Counted from the first letter of the stretch, positions 44,505 through 55,312 are shown. The stretch is DNA of 64,000 nucleotides from Agapetus fuscipes (GCA_951799405.1 OX637335.1:20712342-20776341), one strand, 5' to 3'. The notes: generated by a model from the letters alone, not told the origin. Program-made: numbers and translations.

Positions 44505-44655
44505 TCGCGCAAACTCTCCAACATCACGTAAAAATAAAAATGTATGCAAGATATAACAGCACACTTAGTGAGTGATTAAGTTTCGATACATTTTTTTTAT
44601 AAATACGTGGTCCAAGGGATTTTACGTGATGTCTTGTACTAAGGGTACATGACAG
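44505..44655. repeat. HP hairpin variant, near complete
   Basis: CATCACGTAAAAATAAAAAT, TGTATGCAAGATATAACAGC, loop ACTTAGTGAGTG, then CGATACATTTTTTTTATAAA, GGATTTTACGTGATG and TGTACTAAGGGTAC. Confidence 0.65.
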
Positions 44656-44891
44656 AGAAATTGAAATGAAAACTACGTAACCATATAAGTAGATAATAGT
44701 ATAATATTATATGATTATTTTTATGTTTTAATTGCACCTCATTTTCCTCTTTCCTTCTGAAACTTGGACCATCACAGCGGTACAAAATAGTTTTGCATTT
44801 TTTTAGAGGGATACAAAGGGTGTTAACTGAATGTTATTTAAACCACAGCAAAAAGCCAATTAAAATTGAAAATTGTGTAATATTAGTATAG

Positions 44892-45185
44892 AGCTCGGGT
44901 TCGAATCCCACTGAGGGTGTCAGAAATTATTTCCCGTTTCGGTGTTTATTTCAAAACCCAAAATAAAATACAGGCAAATAAGTTTTACTCAGCCTTCACA
45001 AGAAATGAGTGCCAGCCCTCTCAGGAGCTGGGAAACCCCCACTTTAATTGAAATACATAGTTGAAGGCCGGCCCTTATGGGTAAAAAAAATAGTTTCACT
45101 CACCAATTGCGACCCCTTCGGAATAAACGCGGCAAGAAGTTAAACTATATGTGTAGCTTATTACGTGTGTGCGTATTTTGGTACT
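44892..45185 (+). repeat. SINE-C, head truncated
   Basis: Starts at GAGCTCGGGTTCGAATCCCA (B-box part) and continues through the whole body to AAACTATATGTGTAGCTTA. Confidence 0.85.
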
Positions 45186-45274
45186 ACAATTAATAGTATA
45201 TATTAATATTTTTAAGGGTTTGGTGGTTTACACAGTGAAAGTCCATTGTATATTAAATAAATCAACACAGTTTT

Positions 45275-45370
45275 AGAATTGTCCTGAAGATGCCTTATAG
45301 GCGAAAGTACTAGACAACAATAAAATTTTAAAAAGTGAATTTAAACTGTGTTAATTTATTTAATATAATA
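45275..45370 (+). repeat. Penelope-like 3' end signature
   Basis: TTGTCCTGAAGATGCCTTAT and AGGCGAAAGTACTAGACAAC, then AACTGTGTTAATTTATTTAA, fit the CCTGAAGATG...CGAAA pattern. The flanking ATTAAATAAATCAACACAG resembles a direct repeat of the end. Confidence 0.45.
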
Positions 45371-45374
45371 TTAA

Positions 45375-46460
45375 TAATAGTATGTATCTTTGGAAGTCGG
45401 TTCAGGATCTCGTCAAGGGAAACCTGTGGAGGGGAGGAGCTTCCTCAAAGGCACAACCCTGGTGGAATAAGAAATAAGAGCCAGGTTGTATAGTAAAATG
45501 TATGGCTGGTATTCCAGGTGATAGTAGGTGTGTCTGGAAGCGGTTCTGGGCCTCTAATTTGAGATTTGTCTCGGTCCAAGCAGGGACTAGCGCTGGTGTA
45601 AAGAAGTATGCTCAACGTTAAATCTAAAGCTACAGCAGAGGTCTACAATACAAGGGCGGAACCATGGGGAGGAATCAAGCATTATGTTATAATGTACCAA
45701 CATGGATTGTGAGCTTATTGTTAGGACACAGAATGAGTTTTAAATACAGCTCGTTTGAAATTGTGTTAAGACAAAACTTTTTTTAAACCAATTCCTGGAG
45801 AACGATGCCAATAATATGAATAAGCTTGCAAAATAGGCAAACTGAGGCCGAGAAATCCTGAAGTGACAAGCCCCGACTTAAAATCTTAGAAATGATTACA
45901 ATGCCATTCAAAAGCATACAACAGATTGCGGCAATTTTAATGTATTCTTACATGAAAAAAAAAACAGCTGCTGTCAGTAAAGACGACGCCATCTTGAAAA
46001 TCGTAATTTAACTAACAATATATTTACTGGCGAAAATCGCTGAGTAAAATATTATGAAAATTTAACTAAAATTGCATTTTAATTAACTTTACTATACTTA
46101 AAAATACCGAGCCTAAGAATCACAAAAATGTAAGAGTGAAGATTTCTCTACAATCGGGCAAGACTTGCAATTTTGTGCGGAATTTTTAAAAGTTTTTGAA
46201 AAACTTAAGAATAACAAGTTTAAGGGTTTATGTACTGAAATTATGAAGATTCACATTTAAATGAATAAAGTACAAAGTGTTTCTTCACGAGTTGATTTGT
46301 TTCCTCGACCGCTTTCGATGTTACCAGTAATGTTCTTGTATGAATAAAGAAGAATGCTACTGCTCTGCAGTCTGCAGTTTGGACCCGATTTTCATGTATA
46401 AATGTTCACTCCTCACTCTTCCCTCTTCCCTCTTCCATTCTTTCCACCACATCATCTGTA
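45375..46460. other. Stretch without a recognised feature
   Basis: No named repeat and no ORF that I recognise. Confidence 0.45.
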
Positions 46461-46556
46461 TTTCTCGGTGACAGGTTAGAACGGCACAGCGACAAAACGA
46501 AAGATGACAAAACATCACTATGACAAAACATCACTATGACAAAACAACCGGTGTTG

Positions 46557-46830
46557 TTGTCGGTGTGATGGCCGAGAGGGCCAAGTGGGCAGATCTTTCT
46601 AGCGTGTTTGCAATAGAATAACGTTGGTTCGATCTTCGCCTGGGTCATTTGACCATAACTTTGACCCTGGCTCAACAGATGTTATTGGGTAATAATTAAT
46701 TAATAATTCAATAAAATAAACAATAATGAATCATTAATTTATGATATTAATACCTGTTTCTGGCCAGGTAAAATAGGTTAGTGAATTGCATTCCTCTTCA
46801 CCAATATTTTTTTTTTTCAAAAAAAAAAAC
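46557..46830 (+). repeat. SINE-A inside FB3
   Basis: GTTGTCGGTGTGATGGCCGA, GTTGGTTCGATCTTCGCCTG, TTTGACCCTGGCTCAACAGA and GGCCAGGTAAAATAGGTTAG follow SINE-A order. An AATAATTAAT-rich insert lengthens the middle. Confidence 0.8.
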
Positions 46831-47299
46831 AAACAACACATGAAAAAACATCAAATTTATTTTTATAAGCTATACATAATCATAAATGCATCAGTGCATG
46901 CGTTCCATTATCTAACGTTTCTCATGTCTTCTCTTTTTGTCTTGCCGTTTGTGGTGTTTCTGTTTTGTGATATTTTTTCATGTACCGTTTATGGTTTGTT
47001 ATGTTTTAGGTATGTAATGATACGTGTTGTTCTGTCATGTGTCGTTATGTCAAGTGTCGTTCTGTCATGTATCCTTATGTCATTTGTTCTTATGTCACGT
47101 GTCATTCTGTCACTGTGACATTCTGTCATGCGTCGTTCTCTCATGTAGCGCTCTGCATGTGACCTTATGTCATGTGTAGTTCTGTCAAGTGTAGTTCTGT
47201 CAAGTGTCGTTCTGTCATGTGGCGTTCTGCCATGTGTCATTCTGTCATGTGTAGTTTTGCCACTGTGTCGTTCAGTCATGTATCGTTTTTTCAGTATGT

Positions 47300-47390
47300 C
47301 CTTATATATTTTCTTGTATTTTATTGTTCTTTTTTTCGCAGTTTTGTATAAACTCACTTAATATATACTTTTTGTAAAAGGCTTATGCCG

Positions 47391-47441
<51 letters not shown>

Positions 47442-47442
47442 A
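47300..47442 (+). repeat. LINE 3' tail inside FB3
   Basis: TTTTGTATAAACTCACTTAA, AAAAGGCTTATGCCG and about thirteen TAAA units match the 3' end of the LINE at 41230-42225. The coding part is entirely lost. Confidence 0.85.
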
Positions 47443-47885
47443 GTGTTGTTTTGTAACTGTGTCCTTCTGTCACGTATCGTTTTTTCACTGTGTCGTTCTA
47501 CCATGGAACAGTATTCTCACGTAAGTGGAGAGACTGCCTGAGAGTGTGGCATTACAGCATAATCATTACACTTGTATACGAGTAGGTACACCTCGGGTCC
47601 CGCAAATTAATATAAAATGTCCGCCCCGAGCTGCAGATTACCATCTACGATAGATCGTGAACTCAGATCACTTAGTATTAGCTGGCAACAAAGCCGGGAG
47701 GGGTGTTTAGTGTTTACTGTTCACAGGAAATGTAACGCATTAGCGGAATATAATATACTACTAAGCTTTAATGCTATTATTACTCAAGAATAGAATTATC
47801 ATTCATACAAGACTTTGGAAGAGGCCTGAATCTGGGGGGGATTGACACAGGCCGAGGAAATAAAATTAAGTAGTAGTTTCCTGGA

Positions 47886-48300
47886 GGTGATAGGATAGAA
47901 TAGCACAGTGACAAAACAACACATGACATAACGACACATGGCTTTACATCATATGAAAGTACATCACATGAAAGAACATTACATGACAAAACATAACGTA
48001 ATATTACATTTACGTTCCTTGACTTATAGGTTGGTATGCGGCTGACTACCCATGCTTTAAAAATGCTTCACTTTGCCAATGTCACCCCTGTTTCAGGGAA
48101 GGACGGCAAGAGTTGCCGGGTGTATGTCCATTTGAGATTTGGGTCTTTATGTTGTAGGTTCACATGCGGCATGTGCAAGCGCAAACTAGTACGTGTCTGC
48201 TTGTGAGAATGCATATAATGTGAATCCCCGGTGTAACATCTTTGCAACATAGATTAGATTAGACATCACAATGACAGTACATCATATGACAAAACAACAC
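47886..48300. mobile_element. FB fold-back element 4, partial, with R290 inside
   Basis: GGTGATAGGATAGAATAGCA, then GTGACAAAACAACACATGAC units, form the left arm. After an R290 insertion (48009-48262), ATCACAATGACAGTACATCA resumes and the element breaks off. The second inverted arm is missing. Confidence 0.7.
48009..48262 (+). repeat. R290 copy, full length, inside FB4
   Basis: TTCCTTGACTTATAGGTTGG through GGCAAGAGTTGCCGGG to a (GATTA)n tail. It splits the FB4 arm. Confidence 0.9.
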
Positions 48301-48303
48301 AGA

Positions 48304-48370
48304 AAATATGCATGCATTAAATATGAGCCTTAAATGTCAATATATCTCTGCAACTTAGATTATAGATATT
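48304..48370 (+). repeat. R290 tail-side fragment
   Basis: ATGCATGCATTAAATATGAG, CCTTAAATGTCAATATATC and TGCAACTTAGATTATAGATA. Head side truncated, tail kept. Confidence 0.7.
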
Positions 48371-48591
48371 CAGTTTACTTATGCATTACTGCAAAATTCT
48401 TCTTTTTTTGAACATGACATTTGTAGCAAAATCAAATTAATTTCCCAGCCATTAAATCATCCGTTACATCTACAATTACACCTGCAAGCGTGCTACTTAA
48501 ATTTTGCACCTTGCCAACTCAGTTCATCCTTTAAAATGAGCAGCTACCTCACATCTTTGCCCCTAGTAACCAACACACCGTAAACTCACCT

Positions 48592-48700
48592 CGATTGCGT
48601 AAATCAAAATAATTATCAAAACTAAATCACTCCCTAGGAGTGCCGTCGTATATTCCATACATTTTTTATTTGCGTCATCTCTTATACTCGGAGTATTGAA
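48592..48700. repeat. HP hairpin variant
   Basis: AACTAAATCACTCCCTAGGA with GTGCCGTCGTATATTCCATA and ATACTCGGAGTATTG. Nearly the same loop as at 54815 (CACTCTCCAGGAGTGCCGTC). Confidence 0.6.
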
Positions 48701-48806
48701 TACAGATCGCAGTTGAATTCTTGTGCCTACAAAGTTGATCTCGCATTAACTTTTGAATGCTGTATATACCTCAGCCCTGACTGCCTCCCCCCAGCAGAAA
48801 ACGTTC

Positions 48807-48955
48807 CGTTTAAACTCAACAATATCGTTTCACAAAAATGTGCGCAAACAAAAACTCACTAGTGTCTCTGTTTTACTTTCAATATTTTTTTTGGTAAATC
48901 GCTGCGTTTGAGTTTGCACGTAATTTTTTGTACTTGGAGTACAGGCAGACCCTCA
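48807..48955. repeat. HP hairpin family copy, full length
   Basis: GTTTAAACTCAACAATATCG, AAAAATGTGCGCAAACAAAA, loop ACTCACTAGTG, then TTTTGGTAAATCGCTGCGTT, TGAGTTTGCACG and TGTACTTGGAGTACAG. The arms are imperfect complements. Confidence 0.75.
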
Positions 48956-49284
48956 AAGCCCTTTCTGTCGGAGGTCTATTAAATAAATTGTACAGTAATT
49001 ACTCGTACTTAGCGTGAACAGCGCACTCGGTGAGTTTACTTTGTATGCAGGAACTGCAACGTTAAAGAAGAAGCCGTGCGTTTATTTTGCCTGCAGTACC
49101 AAGATGACGCGAGGGATGGCTAATAAAAGAATACGTCGTTTCCCTTAAAAAAATATTTATCGAGATTCGAGAGTATTTGTCAGGAAATTCCAAGGTACAA
49201 TAAAGAGATAACATTTTGGACTGTAGTGCAATTTAATTCCCATGATTTGTTATGAAGCACTAGTTTGCGGTTCACTATACAGGA

Positions 49285-49428
49285 GTATAAAACATTGCGG
49301 GAATTCCCATCGATGGCGTAAATAGATGCATGGAAGATTCAGCAGTATACCTAGTGAGTGTTTTTTTCATACATTTTCTGCTATTCACGCGATGGAGGGG
49401 AATTTCCGTAAAGTTGTATACTTATTAT
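49285..49428. repeat. HP hairpin variant
   Basis: AAACATTGCGGGAATTCCCA, GCGTAAATAGATGCATGG, ACCTAGTGAGTG, then TTTTTCATACATTTTCTGCT and CACGCGATGGAGG. The GGGAATTCC / GGGGAATTTCC pair lies at its two ends. Confidence 0.6.
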
Positions 49429-49429
49429 A

Positions 49430-50540
49430 AAATCTGGGCCTTTAATGAACATAAATTCTGCAACTTTTGAGGAAGATAGATAAATAGTAACATCAGTTTT
49501 GCCTTATGGATCATTGATATCTAAGTAGAATTAATACCTTCATGCTATGGATACTTACCTAACTCAGTACTAAATTTTGGTTAATTAAAGATATTTTATT
49601 TCTGAAAACATAATTTAACTAAAGAATTTGGTAAGATCAGTTCAAAACCTTATCAAGCGGTGTATTAAAGTAAAATTCACATTTACATGAGTATCCTAAA
49701 AATAAACACATTCATAAATTAATTTCACAATTTGAAAGGAAAAACAGAACAAAAAGACAATTAAGTAAATTTTTGCATTCGAACTTTTATGAGCTTTTAT
49801 GAAAAGATGGTAAACCATATCATAAAGTTCAACTTCTCCGTACCTATAGCTGTAAAAAATTTTAATATTTTAGGTGATTCCCAGATGTATGTCAATATTA
49901 CCTCTGTAAAAACCTTGGTAATATTTTAGGTAATTCCCAATCGTATCTCAGGACATTCCCAGCCCTACTCACCTCGCAGTTTCTCCGCTAAAAAACACTG
50001 CACACAAAATTGTTGCCTTTGCGAGTGAATGCGAATGCAAAAAAATATTTTTAATTAGCCAGCTTTGTGCGAGCCTTCCTTGCGAAATCCGTAAAAGCGC
50101 GCGCTGTAATTCCACAGTTTGTGGGACTAGCAGAATAGCATACGTTCTGGAAAAAAATGTACTCACTCCTTTTGGTAGAAATTAGGCCCTTGAGAATGTA
50201 TACGTAGGTGGAAAAAAGTGTCAAATGAAAGAGAGTTTTTAGAATGTGTCACAAAAAAAAATCTTCTTCTATGGTTGGTTGTCTCATTAGTGAGGATCAT
50301 GATCTTTCAAATGATGTCCTCAAGAATCTTGGACAATATTTTCCGCGACTTCGAAAACCATCACTGAGCTGCTTTCCCAACTCCTGCAATGGAGGAGCCA
50401 GTGATCTCTTTAATCTTTCACCAAATCGGTCAACAGAGTTATTTATCTATCGGTTTTTTGCTCTCTTTTTATCATTTGATTATAACAGATCTCTCAATGA
50501 TTTAAAAATATATATGTATGTTAAAAAAAAGACTTGACGA
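49430..50540. other. Stretch with a small local duplication only
   Basis: TAATATTTTAGGTGATTCCC and TAATATTTTAGGTAATTCCC recur about 60 bp apart near 49860-49940. An unrecognised 97-codon ORF lies at 50244-50537. No named repeat. Confidence 0.4.
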
Positions 50541-50660
50541 TGAAAAGCAGCCAAAGAGTATCGTCCAGTGGAGATCCAGGATGTCCAAGAAGATAATGTT
50601 TAGCAGACACCAGGGAGGAAATGGTTAAACAAGATATCTAAGATGGTAGGTTGTAGTGGG
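50540..50660 (+). pseudogene. RTE-like LINE C-terminal scrap
   Basis: The translation reads DDEKQPKSIVQWRSRMSKKI then MFSRHQGGNG. PKxIvxWRxRxSKR..GRPP is the end of RTE-type LINE proteins, as in the longer minus-strand copy at 53885-54365 (CPKRIV, then WRPRMSKR). Confidence 0.55.
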
Positions 50661-51123
50661 TTGGAAGAGGTCTACCAGGCACGGATTAACCCCTCTGGGG
50701 GCCCTGGTGCGGGGACAAGCTCAGGGTCTCTCCTTCATTAAAAATCCCCGATTATACATAGTTCATTATGAAAGCAATACGCATGATTTGACGCGATTAT
50801 CCATGGCTGCGCGGTAAAAATAGCCAGGAAATATGGTGGCGGGACTATTCTTCCACCACAATTGGTTACCAGCATCCTCCGAGCTGTGTGGGCGGAATGA
50901 TGCGCCTCCAAGCTTTGCGTGAAGCTTGTCTACATCCAGGATGTAAACAGACTGTGAAAGAAGACTAAATGGTGGTAAAAAAAATAAAGTCATTCCTCCT
51001 CTGTACAAAAGCTTTCCCTGAAATAAAGCAGCCTTTGTGTGGAGGTGGCGCTTGCTAACGAAATTTTACGACTTTTTGTGCCTTTCTGCGTGTATGTGTT
51101 TACCTCAAGCTGCCTTTGTAGGG

Positions 51124-51771
51124 GGTGACAGGTTAGAACGGCACAGTGACAAAACGATACATGACATAACGACACATGACAGAACGACACATGACCAGTC
51201 CGTAGTCTAGCGGTTACCATTTCTACTCGTAAATGGAAGGTTGTGGGTGTGAATCCCACCGGAGCACAAAAAATATGCCATCTATAATTTCAAATATGCT
51301 CTTCGCTGGGTGAAAAATTCATATACCTTTACCAAAGACCGGTCAGGGTCACTAAAGGTCCATCCAGCATTACAGCAAATGGATCTTGTTTGAGAATTGG
51401 CGCTTACTACAGCGATGACCAAGCTCGCAGAGGGCTCTTTAGGTGTGATACACACAAAAACAGCGCTCACAAAATAAACTTATTGTTATTATTATAATTA
51501 TTATGACAGAACAGCACATGAAAGATCGACACATGACAGATAATCACAGAAAATACATCACTTTAACAAGTCGCATATGGCGTGTGGAAGAAAAATAAAT
51601 GTTTGTGTGGTTTGTTATGTTTGTGATGTTTTTTCATGTGCCGTTTCTAGTATGTGATGTTATGTCATGTGATGTTTTGTGATGCTATGTACTGTCATTG
51701 TGATGTTCTGTCATGTACCGTTCTGTCCTATATCGTTTTGTCACTGTGTCATGTCGGTCTGAAATGGAACG
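51124..51771. mobile_element. FB fold-back element 5 with SINE-B insertion
   Basis: The left end GGTGACAGGTTAGAACGGCA and right end TCATGTCGGTCTGAAATGGA bound arms of ACACATGACATAACG-type repeats. The flanks TTTGTAGGG (51115-51123) and TTTGTGGAG (51772-51780) agree at 7 of 9 bases. A SINE-B at 51196-51502 splits the left arm. Confidence 0.78.
51196..51502 (+). repeat. SINE-B inside FB5, with short target duplication
   Basis: Head CAGTCCGTAGTCTAGCGG and the whole SINE-B body to AAACAGCGCTCACAAAATAA with an ATT tail. ATGAC at 51191-51195 and 51503-51507 flanks it. Confidence 0.85.
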
Positions 51772-51837
51772 TTTGTGGAGGACCTGCAATAAAGAGACCC
51801 GCAGAAGGAGAAAACAGAGTCCCAAGTATAGAAATTC

Positions 51838-51957
51838 ACGTTTAAACTCAACCACAGCGTTTTACCAAATATGAATGGTTACAAGCACACTCAGTAGAGG
51901 CGCTGTTTTAGTTTACTTACATTTTCTGGTAAAAATGGTTCAGTTTTATACTTGGTA
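51838..51957. repeat. HP hairpin family copy, full length
   Basis: ACGTTTAAACTCAACCACAG, GCGTTTTACCAAATATGAAT, loop CACTCAGTAG, then GCTGTTTTAGTTTACTTACA, TTTTCTGGTAAAA and TTTTATACTTGG. It is the best match to the family pattern. Confidence 0.75.
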
Positions 51958-52419
51958 GCACAACGGTACAAAGGAATACTTCAGCCTTTTTGTGCTGAGC
52001 CAGGAGTTCAACCCTGTGAATGGTGGTTTAAGAAGTTGAAGGAAAATTTATATCCCGCCAAATGACCATGTACTGTTTGACAACAAAACCTGTATTTCAC
52101 AAGTTGTGATAATTGTGCGGGGAAGCTTTGATGGCTTGCTGAAAGATTTTAACAATAATAGGGTAGCCATATAAGCATATGAATGATTGATGAAATAAAA
52201 CATTGTGTACCAAAATAAATAGAATTTTAAACGCATTAGGTACAAGCATATGCAGGTTAGTTCAATGCGCCAAAAAAAATACTTCAGCACGTCCCGAAGT
52301 CACAACAAATCCTGATTTTAACCCTTACAAAGTACCTACTTCACTAAAAACTATCTGTAATGTCCGTATAAGTTTATCTTTTTGCTCAGTTTGAAATTGC
52401 TTTTGTCTTCCGTTATTTT

Positions 52420-52752
52420 GTCCGGTAGATAGCTCACTTGGTAGAGTGCTTGCATTCCATGCCGACTGCCGTGAGCTCGGATTCGAATCCCACCGATGGT
52501 GTCAGAAATGATTTCCCGTTTCGGTGTTTATCTCAAAACCCGAAATAAAATACCGGCAAGGTTTACTCAGCTTTTACAAGAAATGAGTACCAGCCCCATC
52601 GGGAGCAGGGAGACCTCCACTTCGGTTGAAGTGGTTGGCGTAAGTCCGGCTCCCTTACTTGTAAAAATAAATAGGTCCCACTCGCCACATGCAGAAACCT
52701 TTCGGGGATAACGCGGCAAGAAGTTACACTATATGTGTAGCTTAGTTGCGTA
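52420..52752 (+). repeat. SINE-C, full length (reference copy)
   Basis: Head GTCCGGTAGATAGCTCACTT, B-box-like GGATTCGAATCCCACCGATG, body GATTTCCCGTTTCGGTG, AAATACCGGCAAGGTTTACT, CAGCCCCATCGGGAGCAGGG, AAGTGGTTGGCGTAAG, TCGCCACATGCAGAAACC and the 3' end ATATGTGTAGCTTAGTTGCG. Confidence 0.9.
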
Positions 52753-52814
52753 TTTATTTGCGTATTTTGTTGAAATAATGTGCTACTTGGATTTTGGAAA
52801 TTAATAAAATTACG

Positions 52815-53300
52815 ACCGGTCCGTAGCTCAGTGGTCACACTGCGGACTCTGAATGGGAAGGTTGTGGGTTCGATTCCCGGCGGAGCACAAAAAATATACC
52901 ATTTATATTTTCAAATTTGCTCTTCGCCGGGTTGAAAAATTCATAAAACCTTTACCAATGACCGGTCACCAAAGGTCCATCCAGCCTTACAGCAACTGGG
53001 TCTTGCTTGAGAATTGGCGCTTTGTAGCGACGACGATCAAGCTCGTAAAAAGGTCGATAGCTCAATTGGTAGAATGCTTACATTCCATGCCGAGAGCAAG
53101 GGTTCGATCTCAAAGGTTTACTCAGCCTTCACAAGAAATGAGAACCAGCCCGGGAGCTGGGAAACCCCCACTTCAACTGAAAGTGGTTGGTGCGAGGCCG
53201 GCCCCCTTACCTGTAAAAATAAATAGGTCCCGAAGCGCCACATGCGACCCCTTCGGGGATAACGCAGGCAAGAAGTTACACTATATGTGTAGCTTAGTTG
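52815..53300 (+). repeat. Chimeric SINE-B/SINE-C
   Basis: SINE-B from GACCGGTCCGTAGCTCAGTG to GGCGCTTTGTAGCGACG, junction ATCAAGCTCGTAAAAAGGTC, then SINE-C head GATAGCTCAATTGGTAGAAT and body to ATGTGTAGCTTAGTTGCG. A deletion after GGGTTCGATCTCA removes the GATTTCCCG part. The junction is the same as at 40935. Confidence 0.85.
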
Positions 53301-53884
53301 CGTTACTGCATCAAATACCATATACGGTAAATGACAGTTCATACCAAAATGGGCGTCGTGTGAGCTGCATAAAAAAGTTACTCTAATATAATATGTCTTT
53401 TTTGTCCAAAAATCTATGACGTATTTTTTTCTCAATTTGACAACTATGGCACTTCATTTATTTTTGCTTTAAAACTTATTAAATGTGAATACTATATGTT
53501 CATACTATTCCACAAGACGTGAAACTAACTCCCCCAGCTTTCTCATAAACGAGTGGCTCTTGGTTTCTCCTTTCACAGTGCGGAATAGCAAGGAAGGAGG
53601 GGTGGGGGGGACTGTGAAACTCGAGAACACTTTTCAATGAAATTAACAAAGTATCCGGCGATACACAAATTATCAAGTGAATGTTGGAGTTGGCAGGGCT
53701 CGGAGCTTACACTCCGACTGGGAAACTGGCAAGTATACATGTTTGATAATAATTCACAACGTTTGAGTATTAATTTGTTAACAAATTGAAGTTGGAGATG
53801 AGTTTTGTGCGACTTGGATCTCGCTTGATTTGACCTTCCAAGAAAAGCAATTTAATTAATCGTTTCTAGTTGGTCTATAAACTT

Positions 53885-54365
53885 ATCTACAAATTAAAAT
53901 TAACAAGAATTTTAAAATGAATATTATTTTCAAAACATTAATGACATATTTTGCCTTCCTTCCTTTCTCAGCCTTTCTCAGTCCACTCCTGGACCTCCCA
54001 CTCCACGCTTGGACATTCTGGGCCGCCACTAGACGATCCTTTTCGGACACCTGCCATGGTCCTGCCTTGCAACGCGACCTGCCCAACGCCACTTTAAGCA
54101 GGCCACTCGCTGTATGACATCAATGACACCACTGTTTCCACGGACCTCCTTGTTTGGAACATTGCCTCTGAGGCTGATTCCCAGCATCCTCCTTTCAATT
54201 ACAATCCTCAATCTGTTGGCGATATACTGAGTGAACCCTTTTGTTTACAAGCCATAGGTGGTAACTGTAAACACGCATGACTTAAAGACCCTATGTTTCA
54301 GGTAAACAGGCATTTTCGTGTCGTTGAAGATGTAGCCTAGATTTCCAAAAGCTGCTCATGCCAGT
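53885..54365 (-). pseudogene. RTE-like LINE, RT C-terminal region
   Basis: On the minus strand: MSAAFGNLGYIFNDTKMPVY, LKHRVFKSCVFTVTTYGL, then TQYIANRLRIVIERRMLGIS, LRGNVPNKEVRGNSGVIDVI, KWRWAGRVARQDHGRCPKRI and WRPRMSKR. The order YLK..VF..C...TYG, (E)RRMLGISLRDR.PN..IR, VIDVI, KWxWAGHVAR and WxPR is the post-RT region of RTE-type LINEs. In-frame stops (after TYGL and PKRIV) show it is dead. Confidence 0.85.
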
Positions 54366-54569
54366 GCTATATGACTGCATGACATATTTTACACATAACA
54401 AAATTCATATTCCTGCAAGCATGCCGGCAGAATGATGCACTCGTACCCTAGATTATCCATTCTCAAGAATGCAAGTACAATTTCTGAGTATTCACATTTT
54501 CATAACATTCCCTGTAACTTCTCTTCGTGTCGTCTGAATAAAATACACATTCCTCCAGCTGCAGCACAA

Positions 54570-54690
54570 AACACTACGTTTAAACTAAACCTAAAAATGT
54601 ACGGAAAGTAAAACAGTGCCTCTTGTGAGTGTTTTAGTGTCCGTATTATTTTGGTAGAGTTTAAACGCAAGGTCTTATACTTGAGGACAT
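54570..54690. repeat. HP hairpin family copy
   Basis: ACGTTTAAACTAAACCTAAA, TGTACGGAAAGTAAAACAGT, loop CTTGTGAGTG, then TTTTGGTAGAGTTTAAACGC and CTTATACTTGAGG. Confidence 0.7.
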
Positions 54691-54814
54691 AAAAACTCAT
54701 CATTCTGACGTGCATGCTTCAAGTTTAATGCTTCACAAATTGCAGCGGGCTCCGATATATCAGCGAAGATAAAATGCAAAGCAAGAGACACCGAGTATAA
54801 AAAAACATTACATA

Positions 54815-54958
54815 AATACTCAAACATTGCGTAAGAAGGAAAAATGCATGGAAACTAAATCACTCTCCAGGAGTGCCGTCGTATGTTGCAAACATTTTTG
54901 ATTTACACGATCGAAGGGAGATTATGTAAATATTTTGTACTCGGGGTACGGGAGACTC
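54815..54958. repeat. HP hairpin variant, full length
   Basis: CAAACATTGCGTAAGAAGGA, AAAATGCATGGAAACTAAAT, loop CACTCTCCAGGAGTG, then GTTGCAAACATTTTTGATTT, ACACGATCGAAGGGAG and TTGTACTCGGGGTACGG. Confidence 0.7.
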
Positions 54959-55190
54959 GAAAAATGTATACATTTCTGTGTAAATGTGAATTCACTCTTG
55001 GAGGTAAAACGTATATTTTAAAGTGCGCTGTTTATTTTATTTTGAAGGATAGCATTCTAAACAAAAATAATATATTTGAAAATCTCGATTTTTTTTTAAC
55101 AAATTTGAAAAAGTTTTTTTTTCAAATCTTTACCAAAGGTCCATACAGTTTTCAGCAACTAGACCTTGCTTGGAAATTTGACAAAAAATC

Positions 55191-55312
55191 AAATTAACAT
55201 AAGCCCTGCAACTCTTCCCGACCTTCTCTGTAACAGGGATGACATCGGTAAAGTGAACCATTTCTTCACAGTATGTGTGATCAGCCTCATACCAACCTAA
55301 AAGTCAAGGAAG
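55191..55312 (-). repeat. R290 head-side fragment
   Basis: CAAATTAACATAAGCCCTGC, AACTCTTCCCGACCTTC, CAGTATGTGTGATCAGCCTC and CCAACCTAAAAGTCAAGGAA. Confidence 0.8.

Larger units (their letters stand above)
46467..47510. mobile_element. FB fold-back element 3 with SINE-A and LINE insertions
   Basis: The left end GGTGACAGGTTAGAACGGCA and right end TGTCGTTCTACCATGGAACA are flanked by GTATTTCTC (46458-46466) and GTATTCTC (47511-47518), near-identical duplications. The right arm holds more than fifteen TGTCGTTCTGTCATG-like units. A SINE-A sits near the left end and a (TAAA)n LINE tail at about 47300-47442 in the right arm. Confidence 0.8.

Noticed and set aside
46900..47280. Regular short repeats (TGTCGTTCTGTCATG-like) that could suggest a CRISPR array or satellite
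   Set aside because: The units are contiguous, degenerate and of varying length, with no spacers. They are one arm of a fold-back element with an inverted partner.
52815..52890. tRNA-like sequence GGTCCGTAGCTCAGTGG...GGTTCGATTCCCGGCGG as a tRNA gene
   Set aside because: It continues into a conserved SINE-B body and recurs in many copies, so it is a SINE head. The same holds for the SINE-A and SINE-C heads.
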